Source of the DNA: Catellatospora sichuanensis
Lineage (GTDB): Bacteria; Actinomycetota; Actinomycetes; Mycobacteriales; Micromonosporaceae
Assembly (NCBI RefSeq): GCF_007483665.1
Contig: NZ_VIQO01000011.1
Coordinates: 186,001 to 250,000 of the forward strand
Direction of reading: 5' to 3'
DNA length: 64,000 nucleotides
Under the pieces are notes generated by a model. The model was not told the DNA's origin. It saw nothing but the letters and a program-made list of their open reading frames with translations, and searched no databases. How positions within the stretch are numbered: the stretch's first letter is position 1; each line of letters starts with the position of its first letter. The translations under genes were made by a program, and so were the position numbers. Positions 8,156-15,748 of this stretch are shown here, piece by piece.

Positions 8156-9399
8156 GGGTTCAGCTCCTGTTCCGGGGATGCCGGCACGCCCATCGCCGCC
8201 GGTGCCTCGATCAATCGCGGGTGGGCGCGGAACTGCGCGAGCGGCGACAGCGACATGGGCTGCAACCGCGGCACCAGCACGGTCAGCGCGACGAGCCCGA
8301 CCCGGCGCAACTCCGCCGACGTGCGGTCGACGCACACCGCCTGCGCCCCGATCCGGCGCAGCTGCTCCAGCACCACCGGCAGCGCCTGCCGCGGGTCTTC
8401 GGGCAGTTCCAGGCACCTGTCCGAGACGGGCCGCCGGGCGAGGTCCTCGGTGAGGAACGCGAAGGCTTCGGCCCGCTGCGGCACGGCCATGTACCGGGCG
8501 CCGTCCATGATGTCGGCGAACTCCGCGTACTCGGTGACGGGCGACGTGCCGTGGTGGAACAGCTGCCGGATGTTGAGGATCTCGATGAGGGCCTTCTCGG
8601 CCGCCTGCGCCAGGGTTCGTCCGGTGGCCGCACCGACCAGATTGGCGGCCTCGGGGTCATGGGGCGCCTGCTGCAGCGCGTACACCGTCGGGATGCCGAC
8701 GTCGGTGGTGGCGTTGAACAGCACGTTGTTCAGGAAGCGGCGGCGGCCGTGGTCGAGCAGGTCACGCACGGCCGGGCTCATCGCGGCGGGTCCGAGCAGC
8801 GGCAGCCGCAGCCGGCGCAGCCAGGTGACGGCGATGGCGTCGCGTTCGATGACCTCCAGCAGCCCGCCGAGCAGCGCGCGCTCTGGTTCGACGTGCACGG
8901 CGTACCCGGTGGAGATCTGGAACACGAAGCGTTCGGCCGGTTCCGGGTGCAGCCCGTAGCAGGCCATGACGGCGGGCACCCAGGTCGGTTCGCCGGACGT
9001 CAGGTCGGTGCCGCGCATCCAGCGGATGACGGCGTCCGGATCGGGCGGGACGACCTTGCAGTCGGGGTGGGCATATTCGGCTTCGGAGCAGCGGGGCAAC
9101 CGGCTCAGGTCGACGACGGCACCGGGCAGGTCCGCGGCGGCGGCCCGGACCGTGTCGGCGTGCGGATAGCTGCCCACGTATCGTTCGGCGGCCTCGGCGA
9201 TCGCGATGGTGGCGGCGAGATCGGCGTCGAAGCTGCGTCCCGTGCCGATCTGCGGGCTGCCGCCGTGATGGTCGGTGTGCGAGTCCCCGCTGGACGCCAC
9301 GACATGGCTCAGCCGGTCCAGGCCGCGGTCGGGCAGCAGCGGACGCAAGCCGCTCACCACGCCCAGCGGGCTCACCAGGCTCGCGAGATCGACGCTCAT
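8134..9399 (-). CDS. YcaO azoline-forming cyclodehydratase
   Basis: A 421-residue YcaO protein. ATG 9399 is chosen because GGGGGAAGG precedes it. ATP/Mg-binding signatures are visible in TIAIAEAAERYVGSYP (the SxxExxER-like helix), GLLEVIERDAIAVTW and AAEKALIEILNIRQ. It ends in NPWPQPFA, which contains the PxPxP tail important for catalysis in azoline-forming YcaO enzymes. These enzymes use ATP to turn Cys (or Ser/Thr) plus the preceding amide into azolines. No TfuA partner, which would suggest thioamide formation, is nearby, and two E1-like partners are. It follows the precursor gene after 82 bases and is probably on the same transcript. Confidence 0.92.
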   Translation of the reverse strand: MSVDLASLVSPLGVVSGLRPLLPDRGLDRLSHVVASSGDSHTDHHGGSPQIGTGRSFDADLAATIAIAEAAERYVGSYPHADTVRAAAADLPGAVVDLSRLPRCSEAEYAHPDCKVVPPDPDAVIRWMRGTDLTSGEPTWVPAVMACYGLHPEPAERFVFQISTGYAVHVEPERALLGGLLEVIERDAIAVTWLRRLRLPLLGPAAMSPAVRDLLDHGRRRFLNNVLFNATTDVGIPTVYALQQAPHDPEAANLVGAATGRTLAQAAEKALIEILNIRQLFHHGTSPVTEYAEFADIMDGARYMAVPQRAEAFAFLTEDLARRPVSDRCLELPEDPRQALPVVLEQLRRIGAQAVCVDRTSAELRRVGLVALTVLVPRLQPMSLSPLAQFRAHPRLIEAPAAMGVPASPEQELNPWPQPFA

Positions 9400-9481
9400 G
9401 ACCTTCCCCCGAAGCCGCATCCACTGAGGACGCGACGGTGGCCGGCATCGCCGTGCCACCGTCGCGGATGGAGATCGAAGA

Positions 9482-9658
9482 TCAGCAGCCGCAGCCGCAC
9501 GCGCAGGAGCAACCGCAGCCGCAACCCGTGATCGGGGCGGCCTCGGGGTCCTGCGGGGTCAGCTCGCCGGCGTTGCGCATGATCTCGGCGACCAGCTGGT
9601 CCCAGTCGCCCGCGGAGACGTCCTGGACGTCCAGGTCAAGGTGCTTGACGGGTCCCAT
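9482..9658 (-). CDS. RiPP precursor peptide with seven X-Cys repeats
   Basis: A 58-codon gene that length filters would miss. GGAGG stands four bases before ATG 9658; a second ATG directly upstream (9661) is too close to it. The leader is acidic and helical (MGPVKHLDLDVQDVSA, then DWDQLVAEIMRN and a TPQDPEAAPI linker). The last 15 residues are TGCGCGCSCACGCGC: seven cysteines, each after Gly, Ser or Ala, with Cys58 the final residue. Adjacent YcaO, E1-like and SagB genes predict conversion of the cysteines to thiazoles. A terminal cysteine suits the EpiD-like enzyme in the operon. The exact leader-core boundary is not visible; after the AAP at 40-42 is plausible. Confidence 0.87.
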   Translation of the reverse strand: MGPVKHLDLDVQDVSAGDWDQLVAEIMRNAGELTPQDPEAAPITGCGCGCSCACGCGC

Positions 9659-9681
9659 CATTCCTCCAAGCCAGTGGATCT

Positions 9682-9708
9682 GTTAACAAACCTTGCGGAG
9701 AAGTTAAC
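9682..9708 (-). promoter_or_regulatory. Promoter/operator of the RiPP operon (paired GTTAAC sites)
   Basis: Two GTTAAC palindromes (9682-9687 and 9703-9708) start 21 bases, about two helical turns, apart and lie 24 bases before the precursor start. Read on the minus strand, TTAACT could serve as -35 and TAACAG as -10, with a 16-base spacer, so a bound protein would cover the promoter. The ten bases GTTAACAAAC recur at 219-228. Confidence 0.5.
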
Positions 9709-9873
9709 AGTGTTTTCCTGTCGATGGAAGACTCTTTCGTGGACCTTTCCAGCCACCCGCCCGCACGCGCCTGGGCCGCCGACGGCAGGCCTCGTTTTTC
9801 GAGCGGCTGTTCCACAACGGCTCGCGCCACCCGCCGACGTCATACGATTACGTCTCGTAGGGAGGTGGGGTGA

Positions 9874-10563
9874 ATGAAGGTCCTGATGGTGCTGACCTCA
9901 CATGACCAGCTCGGTGACACCGGGCGCAAGACGGGTTTCTGGCTCGAGGAACTCGCCGCGCCCTACTACCGATTCCGCGACGCCGGGTGGGACGTCACGC
10001 TGGCGTCACCCAAGGGCGGACGACCGCCACTGGACCCCAAGAGCAACGAACCGGACTTCCAGACCGACCTGACCCGTCGATTCGAGGCCGACACGGCCGC
10101 AGCAGCCCAGCTCGACGCCACGCTGCGCTTGGACTCGGTGTCCGCCGACGACTTCGACACCGTCTTCTATCCGGGCGGTCACGGCCCGATGTGGGACCTG
10201 GCCGAGGATCCCACCTCGATCGCACTGATCGAACACGTCGTCCGATCGGGCAAGGCCATCGCGCTGGTGTGCCACGCCCCGGGCGCGCTGCGCCACACCA
10301 CGACACCCGACGGCACCGCCCTGGTGGCAGGCAGGAAGGTCACCGGCTTCACCAACACCGAGGAAGAAGCCGTGGGCTTGACCAAGGTCGTGCCGTTCCT
10401 GGTCGAGGATGAACTCGTCGCCAAGGGAGCCGACTTCAGCAAGGCCGACGACTGGCAGCCGTACGTGGTGACCGACGGCCTGCTCATCACCGGCCAGAAC
10501 CCGGCGTCCTCGGGCCCGGCCGCCGATCAGCTGATCGCCCTGGTTCAGAAGATCAACGCTTAG
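9874..10563 (+). CDS. DJ-1/PfpI-family protein (Hsp31/glyoxalase III-like)
   Basis: A 229-residue type 1 glutamine amidotransferase-like protein. The nucleophile elbow ALVCHAPGAL places the reactive cysteine at residue 133, followed by the histidine usual in this family. YPGGHGPMWDL and an N-terminal DTGRKTGFWLEE (with the Glu before the active site) fit Hsp31/YhbO-like glyoxalase III or chaperone members. GGGAGGTGGGG precedes ATG 9874. A dyad TACGA-TTACGTC-TCGTA (9842-9858) lies just ahead of the ribosome-binding site and may bind a regulator such as the MarR protein encoded at 10827. It diverges from the RiPP operon and is probably a separate methylglyoxal or redox stress gene. Confidence 0.85.
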   Translation: MKVLMVLTSHDQLGDTGRKTGFWLEELAAPYYRFRDAGWDVTLASPKGGRPPLDPKSNEPDFQTDLTRRFEADTAAAAQLDATLRLDSVSADDFDTVFYPGGHGPMWDLAEDPTSIALIEHVVRSGKAIALVCHAPGALRHTTTPDGTALVAGRKVTGFTNTEEEAVGLTKVVPFLVEDELVAKGADFSKADDWQPYVVTDGLLITGQNPASSGPAADQLIALVQKINA

Positions 10564-10685
10564 CCGAGCGCGCGGCCCTCGCCACGGTCGGCGACATTGT
10601 CGTGCAGCGCCCGGTTCACGGCCGCCGAACCGTCCCTGTCCGACCACGAGCGAACGTGTCGACGTCACGGACCGGTACATCGCAA

Positions 10686-10716
10686 AAGGGACGGCCACCC
10701 CTCAGGACCGTCCCTT
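10686..10716. terminator. Hairpin after the DJ-1 gene
   Basis: AAGGGACGG pairs perfectly with CCGTCCCTT (9 bp) across a 13-base loop. It lies between the convergent DJ-1 and MarR genes and may end both transcripts. Confidence 0.55.
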
Positions 10717-10826
10717 CCACAGCGCGCGAACCGACCTGAGTCGCAGGTCGTTCGGCACCTAGGCGACCACCATAACGGGATGATTCACCAAAACCACGCA
10801 CCAGCTCGTCGCGTGTCCTGGCGATT

Positions 10827-11294
10827 TCAGCTCGGGTCGCCTTCCGCGGCGAGATTCGCGAGCATGCGGTCCAGCATTGCGCGCAGCTGCGCCACCTCCG
10901 TGTCGTCGAACCCGGTCAGCAGCCTGCCGACCACGCGCCCGAACGCGGACGGGAGGTGCGGGACCAGTGCCCGACCCTGCGTGGTGAGTTCTATGACGAT
11001 GGCCCGCCGGTCCCGCGGATGCTTGGTCCGGCGCAGCAGGCCCTTGCCCTCGAGCCGGTCGAGCAGCCGTGTCATTCCGGCGGTATCGGTGCCGAGTGTG
11101 GCTTTGAGGCTGCTGGGGGTGGCCGCCTCGCCGGCCGCGTGCAGCAGCAGTGCGGCTTGCTGGCTGGTCAGGTCATGGCGGGCAAGGTCGCGGTCGAGCA
11201 CCGTGGTCAACTCACGGGCCACCTGGTGAAGCAGCGATCCGGCGCCGAGGGCAGGGAGTCCGGGGGCGCGAACAGCGGATGTGGAGCGGTCCAT
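10827..11294 (-). CDS. MarR-family transcriptional regulator
   Basis: A 155-residue MarR protein. The winged helix includes LTSQQAALLLHAAGEAATPSSLKATLGTDTAGMTRLLDRLEGKGLL, and HPRDRRAIVIELT is the conserved wing (DxRxxxxxLT). Flanking helices provide dimerisation. ATG 11294 lies close to TAGGCT, a good -10, and a perfect GCTGTC-TC-GACAGC palindrome lies upstream (11326-11339), so autoregulation is likely. Its target beyond itself may be the DJ-1 gene it converges with. The ligand cannot be predicted. Confidence 0.88.
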   Translation of the reverse strand: MDRSTSAVRAPGLPALGAGSLLHQVARELTTVLDRDLARHDLTSQQAALLLHAAGEAATPSSLKATLGTDTAGMTRLLDRLEGKGLLRRTKHPRDRRAIVIELTTQGRALVPHLPSAFGRVVGRLLTGFDDTEVAQLRAMLDRMLANLAAEGDPS

Positions 11295-11325
11295 GGGCCA
11301 AGCCTAACACGCTGTCCAGACACTT

Positions 11326-11339
11326 GCTGTCTCGACAGC
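11326..11339. promoter_or_regulatory. Palindrome GCTGTCTCGACAGC upstream of the MarR gene
   Basis: Perfect 6-bp arms around TC, 32 bases upstream of the MarR start. A related half site (GCTGTCCAGACA) overlaps the region just downstream. This is probably a MarR operator. Confidence 0.5.
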
Positions 11340-11381
11340 TATCCCGGCCCCTCAGGCCGGCGATCCGTCAGGAAGCGCCCG

Positions 11382-12545
11382 TCATGCCGCTTTGACGGGC
11401 TGCCGGAGGATCGTCTTGAGCTTGGCCGGCTCCGTCCGGCGCGGATCGCTGAGGTAGACCTCGTGATGATCGCCGTTGAAGGTCAGCCCGTTGTCGGGCA
11501 GGTAACGGTTGTGCAGGCGGTCCAGGGTCGGCGCCTCGTCGTCGTAGGAGCCGACGTGCAGGATCTGGACGCACTTGCCCTCCACTAGGGCAAGCAGCCT
11601 GAGGGTGGCCAGCGCCGGGTTGTCCTTCTTCTTGGCGACGTCGGCGACGGCCGCTCGGACCATGTCCTCGGTGATCCAGTCGGGCTGGCTGATCATCATC
11701 GTCCAGGCCCAGGCGTCCTTGTCCCGCGTGACGAACGCGGTGGGATCGTCCGCCCGCCACAGACCCTCCAACGGTCCGACCACGAAGTCCCGGTCGAGGG
11801 TCTTCTTGCTGGCGAACTTCAGGTGGTATGCCACGCCGAAGAGGGCCTCGACGGCGGCGGTGTACGCCGTGGACGTGTTCGGATCACCGTGTCCGTCGAC
11901 CGCGAGGTATCGCAGTTCGGGGACGTCGACGACGGCGAAGTCCTTCGCCGGCGGTGCGTACAGCTCGCGACGCGCCTTCTTGATGTCGTACTTGTCCATG
12001 GTGGTCTCCTTGGTCAGTACACCCAGGGTGGCTTCAGTCCAGCCGGCATCGGCCTGGAGCATGGCTTCGCAGTAGTCGAAGATCGCCGAAGCGGCGGTGG
12101 GCAACGGGGCCTGCCTCGCCCTGGCCGCACGGACCTCCGCCAACTGGTTCCGCAGCGCCTCGAGGCGCCGGGTCAGCCCGGCCACCACGTCCTCCTCCGG
12201 CAGGCCCGGGCTGTTGGCCATCCCCACCAGGACACGAGAGCGCACCGGCGTCAGCGTCGCCAGCGCATCTCCGGTGGCGACCCCGCACAGGAGGCGGCCC
12301 GCTGCCGTCACCTGATACGTGGAGCGCGACTTCGCCGACCGCTTTTCGCCGGCCGGCGTCGCGCTCGCTTCGATCAGGCCGCGGCTGGCGAGCTTGTCGA
12401 GGAGGTAGTAGATGGACGAGAAGCCGAGAGCCGTCCAGGCGCGCACTCCGCGTTCCTCGATGACCCGTTCCAGCTCGTACCCGTGTCGGGGCTGCTCGAG
12501 GAGCAGCCCGAGGACGGTCAGCTCGGCATCGGTCAGCGTCTCCAC
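11382..12545 (-). CDS. PadR-family regulator fused to a GyrI-like domain
   Basis: A single 387-residue frame holds two proteins that are often separate. Residues 1-175 are a PadR repressor: winged helix with ELTVLGLLLEQPRHGYELERVIEERG, then a Vir_act_alpha_C-like coiled region around ARQAPLPTAASAIFDYCEAML. Residues 183-387 are a GyrI-like effector-binding protein: MDKYDIKKARRELYAPPAKDF, VPELRYLAVDGHGDPNT, and the typical end YLPDNGLTFNGDHHEVYLSDPRRTEPAKLKTILRQPV. A strong AAGGAG stands 7 bases before an in-frame ATG at 11999, so the GyrI part could also be made alone (205 residues). GyrI-like domains bind amphipathic small molecules, suggesting an inducer-sensing fusion. Confidence 0.85.
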   Translation of the reverse strand: METLTDAELTVLGLLLEQPRHGYELERVIEERGVRAWTALGFSSIYYLLDKLASRGLIEASATPAGEKRSAKSRSTYQVTAAGRLLCGVATGDALATLTPVRSRVLVGMANSPGLPEEDVVAGLTRRLEALRNQLAEVRAARARQAPLPTAASAIFDYCEAMLQADAGWTEATLGVLTKETTMDKYDIKKARRELYAPPAKDFAVVDVPELRYLAVDGHGDPNTSTAYTAAVEALFGVAYHLKFASKKTLDRDFVVGPLEGLWRADDPTAFVTRDKDAWAWTMMISQPDWITEDMVRAAVADVAKKKDNPALATLRLLALVEGKCVQILHVGSYDDEAPTLDRLHNRYLPDNGLTFNGDHHEVYLSDPRRTEPAKLKTILRQPVKAA

Positions 12546-12825
12546 GGCACCATTCTAGCGCTAGAATACGCACCGGCGTGCCCCCCCGCTCGCCCCACGC
12601 CTGAACGCGCGACGCCAAAACAGCTCGTACGCCGCGTGCGAACCGTGGTCCGCGAGCACGCGACAAGCCCTGCGGGTCGCGCGCACGGCGATGCCCTTTG
12701 GCGTCTGGAGCGCAGGTGAGCGGCGCGTGAACCTCTGACGACGACCGATAACGAATCTAAATCAATCAGTAGAGATTAGTTGCGCCGAAACTCCGTCGCC
12801 TGGAAACTTCCTTCATCGATGCGAT
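12546..12825. other. Intergenic promoter region, AT-rich core
   Basis: This stretch before the secreted phosphoesterase gene carries no convincing reading frame. An unusually AT-rich segment at 12748-12782 (GATAACGAATCTAAATCAA and following) is the likely promoter zone for the gene at 12988. The PadR-GyrI gene diverges at the other end. Confidence 0.35.
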
Positions 12826-12873
12826 GTGGAGGGTCGCCCTGCCGCCCCCGAGGGTGGCAGAGCGACCCTCCAC
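12826..12873 (+). promoter_or_regulatory. Long hairpin in the leader of the phosphoesterase gene
   Basis: GTGGAGGGTCGC pairs perfectly with GCGACCCTCCAC (12 bp), and inside it CTGCC can pair with GGCAG. It lies 114 bases before the start codon with no plus-strand gene upstream to terminate, so it is probably a leader RNA structure (attenuator or stabiliser). Confidence 0.45.
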
Positions 12874-12987
12874 GCCACGCGCCGCAGCGGTTCCGACCAC
12901 CGGGAGCAGCACCGGTCAGGCCGTCACAGATCCATCTGCCTCGCCGCGCCCCGGTTCTGCCCCACCGACCGAGGAAGGAAGGAAGGA

Positions 12988-14340
12988 ATGAGGATCACCA
13001 AGATCACCCGTGCTCTCGGTGCAACCCTTGCCGTGATCATGGCGACGGCCTTACCCGGCCCTGCAGCACCCGCGCAGGCGCTAGCCGCGGAGACCTTCAC
13101 CATCGTGATGCTGCCCGACACCCAGTACGCCTCCGAGTACTGGCCCGAGGTGTACCGGGCGCAGATGCAGTGGGTGGACGACCAGCAGTCCGCCAGGAAC
13201 ATCAAGTACGTGCTGCACGTCGGTGACGTGGTCGACAACTCCGACCAGCTGGCCCAATGGAACAACAGCAAGAGCGCGATGGGTCTGCCCACCGACGACG
13301 TGCCCTACATCATCGGCCCGGGCAACCACGACCTCGATCCGGGCACCGCCTCAACGACCCGCACCACGACCAGGTACAACACCCACTATCCGCGATCCAC
13401 GTTCACCGGGCTGCCGTCGTTCGGCGGGACATACCCCGCCAACCAGAACGACAACACCTACCACACGTTCAACGCGGGTGGCGTGGACTGGCTGGTGGTG
13501 GCCATGAAGTACGCGCCCAGCGCCGCCGAGATCACCTGGGCGAACTCGGTGGTGGCCGCGCACCCCAGCCACAACGCCATCCTGGTCACCCACGCCTACC
13601 AGAACGGCGTCACCAAGGACACCAACGGCAACAACCTGTGGACCAACCTGGTCAGCAAGCAGGCCAACTTCCGGTTCACGTTCTCCGGCCACTACGTCAA
13701 CGCCGGTGTGATCACCCAGCAGGGCACGAAGGGCAACACCGTGCACCAGATCCAGGCCGACTATCAGAACGCCTCCCAGCGCGACCCCAACAGCTTCCTG
13801 CGCATCATGACGGTCGATCCGAACGCCAAGACCCTGGACGTCAAGACCTACTCCCCCTTCCTCAACACCTACAAGACCGACGCGGCGAACCAGTTCGTCC
13901 TCAGCAACATCAACCTGATCCCCCCGGCGTGGAACACCGTCGTCGACAACACGACCGCAGGCCGGTTCACCGCGAGCGCGAACTGGGGAACGTCGACCTA
14001 CTCGACTCAGCGGTACGGCACGGACTACCGCTTCGCCGACCCCGTCTCCGCCAGCGATCCGGCCTGGTACAAGGTGAACATCCCGGAAACGGGCACCTAT
14101 CAGGTAGCGGTCTGGTATTCGGCCAACGCCGGCTACAACAACGCGACTCCGTACATCGTCGTGACGCCGAGCGGCAACCAGACCGTGAACGTCAACCAGC
14201 GTGCCAACGGTGGCAAATGGGTCTCCCTCGGCAACTTCACGCTGGCCGCCGGTGACGAGAACAAGGTGGGCGTCAGCCGCTGGACCGCCGGGACCGGATA
14301 CGTCATCGCCGACGCAGTGAAGATCACCCGCATCAGCTGA
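12988..14340 (+). CDS. Secreted metallophosphoesterase with golvesin/Xly-type C-terminal domain
   Basis: A 450-residue protein started at ATG 12988 behind a run of GGAAGGAAGGAAGGA. It has a signal peptide ending at APAQALA. The calcineurin-like phosphoesterase domain (about residues 35-300) shows metal-binding motifs in MLPDTQYASEYWPE, LHVGDVVDN, IGPGNHDLD, ILVTHAYQ and FSGHYVNAG. From about residue 320 (WNTVVDNTTAGRFTASANWG through GYVIADAVKITR) it carries a golvesin/Xly-CBD-like domain, common on secreted polysaccharide- or wall-active enzymes. The substrate is unknown. A perfect GC-rich hairpin follows at 14384. Confidence 0.85.
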   Translation: MRITKITRALGATLAVIMATALPGPAAPAQALAAETFTIVMLPDTQYASEYWPEVYRAQMQWVDDQQSARNIKYVLHVGDVVDNSDQLAQWNNSKSAMGLPTDDVPYIIGPGNHDLDPGTASTTRTTTRYNTHYPRSTFTGLPSFGGTYPANQNDNTYHTFNAGGVDWLVVAMKYAPSAAEITWANSVVAAHPSHNAILVTHAYQNGVTKDTNGNNLWTNLVSKQANFRFTFSGHYVNAGVITQQGTKGNTVHQIQADYQNASQRDPNSFLRIMTVDPNAKTLDVKTYSPFLNTYKTDAANQFVLSNINLIPPAWNTVVDNTTAGRFTASANWGTSTYSTQRYGTDYRFADPVSASDPAWYKVNIPETGTYQVAVWYSANAGYNNATPYIVVTPSGNQTVNVNQRANGGKWVSLGNFTLAAGDENKVGVSRWTAGTGYVIADAVKITRIS

Positions 14341-14383
14341 ACAGCACCAACGCTGCAACGGCCGTGCAGGCGTACCACCCGGA

Positions 14384-14417
14384 CGTGGGGGTGCGGCGGT
14401 CCCGCCGCACCCCCACG
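14384..14417 (+). terminator. Terminator hairpin after the phosphoesterase gene
   Basis: A perfect 16-bp stem (CGTGGGGGTGCGGCGG with its complement) closes on a two-base loop. There is no U-run, as usual in high-GC actinobacteria. Confidence 0.7.
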
Positions 14418-14466
14418 CGCCTTCCCGTCAACCGCGTGAGCCAACAACCGCCACGGAGTGTGTCTC

Positions 14467-15684
14467 GTGATCCCCGCGATCCTGCTCAGCGCGGCCATCG
14501 CCGCCCACCCGCTGACCCCGTTCTCGGTCGATCAGCTTGTCGAAGTGACGCTGCACCCGGATCGCGTCGACGTCGTCGCCGTGCTCGACGTCGGCGAAGT
14601 GGCGGCGAAGCAGCTCACGCCCGACTGCGCCGCCTTCGCCGCCAAGCTGGAGGCCCGCATCGGGCAAGTGCCCCTGCAGTGGACCGTCCAGTCGCAGGAG
14701 TTGACGCGGCAAGGCGCTGCGGGCTCGGAAACCAGCCGGGTCACCTGTCGCCTGTCGGCCCCGGCCGACCTGGTCGCATCGGCGACCGTCTCGGTGGCGA
14801 ACGGGTACCTGACGGATCGGGTCGGCGCCAACCAGATCGTGATGGCCGGCGCAGGCGTCTCGCTGCCGACGAGCCTGCCGCCCTACGAGCGGTCGGCGCA
14901 ACTGACGTTGCAGCCCGAAGTCGATGCCACGGCAGCCGTCGCAGCCGGTGCCGCCCCCGCGCCGCAGCGCAGCTGGTTGCAGCGCGGTGAGGCTTGGCTC
15001 GCCGACGCCATCGGAGACCCGTCCCCGCAGGTCCTGCTGCTCGCCGTGCTCTTCGCAGCGCTACTGGGCGCCGCGCACGCGGCACTTCCCGGGCATGGCA
15101 AGACCGTGATGGCCCTGTACATGGCGGGACGGCAGGGGCGGCGACGAGACGCGGTCATCGTCGGCGGCACCGTCACGCTCACCCACACCGCCGGCGTACT
15201 GATCCTCGGCATCGCCACCACCGCGTTCGCCGGCCTGGCCGCCGAATCCGTGCTCAGCTGGCTGGGCGTGGCCAGCGGCGTCCTGATCACCGTCGTGGGA
15301 GTCGGCATCCTCGTCAGCGGTCTGCGCCACCGGCATGCCCACCACCACGACACAGCGCATCACCATCATCATCACCACCACCACGACGGTCGCCGCAGCA
15401 GCCTTGCCGCCCTCGGCGTCGCCGGTGGCCTCGTGCCCAGCCCCACGGCACTGGTCGTCCTGCTCGGCGCGGCCGCGCTGGGTCGCCTCTGGTTCGGCAT
15501 CATCCTGATCGTCGTGTACGGCTTGGGGATGGCGGCCATGCTGACCGCCGCGGGACTGCTGCTGCTGCGGGTGCGCGACCGCTGGGCATGGCTCGGCCGC
15601 CTGACCGTGCCGGCGGAGGCGACCGCATCGGTCATCATCGTGGTGGGATTCGGCCTGGCCACCCGCGCCGCGTTCGCTCTCTGA
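14467..15684 (+). CDS. NicO/RcnA-type nickel/cobalt exporter with His-rich loop
   Basis: A 405-residue membrane protein. GTG 14467 is chosen because GGAG lies eight bases upstream. Residues 1-175 form a signal-anchored outside domain starting IPAILLSAAIAAHPLTPFSVDQ. The remainder has about six membrane segments with NicO-family motifs: LLGAAHAALPGHGKTVMALYMAG and GTVTLTHTAGVLILG, each with His residues in transmembrane helices. Between segments sits a histidine cluster (HRHAHHHDTAHHHHHHHHHD), typical of RcnA-like Ni/Co efflux proteins. The following lipoprotein gene starts 64 bases downstream and may be co-transcribed. Export rather than uptake is inferred from the family. Confidence 0.82.
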   Translation: MIPAILLSAAIAAHPLTPFSVDQLVEVTLHPDRVDVVAVLDVGEVAAKQLTPDCAAFAAKLEARIGQVPLQWTVQSQELTRQGAAGSETSRVTCRLSAPADLVASATVSVANGYLTDRVGANQIVMAGAGVSLPTSLPPYERSAQLTLQPEVDATAAVAAGAAPAPQRSWLQRGEAWLADAIGDPSPQVLLLAVLFAALLGAAHAALPGHGKTVMALYMAGRQGRRRDAVIVGGTVTLTHTAGVLILGIATTAFAGLAAESVLSWLGVASGVLITVVGVGILVSGLRHRHAHHHDTAHHHHHHHHHDGRRSSLAALGVAGGLVPSPTALVVLLGAAALGRLWFGIILIVVYGLGMAAMLTAAGLLLLRVRDRWAWLGRLTVPAEATASVIIVVGFGLATRAAFAL

Positions 15685-15748
15685 GCCCGATCCGTCCCGC
15701 CGGGGACCATGTCCCGCCCGGGCAGCCGAGCGGGCAGAAGGAGATTCC

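Noticed and set aside
1468-9708. Thiopeptide cluster
   Set aside because: Azole genes and a Cys-rich core fit, but there is no LanB-like Ser/Thr dehydratase and no pyridine-forming cycloaddition enzyme, and the core has one Ser and one Thr only.
15361-15386. CAC/CAT repeat run as a microsatellite or assembly artefact
   Set aside because: It encodes the histidine loop expected in NicO/RcnA exporters and keeps the frame.
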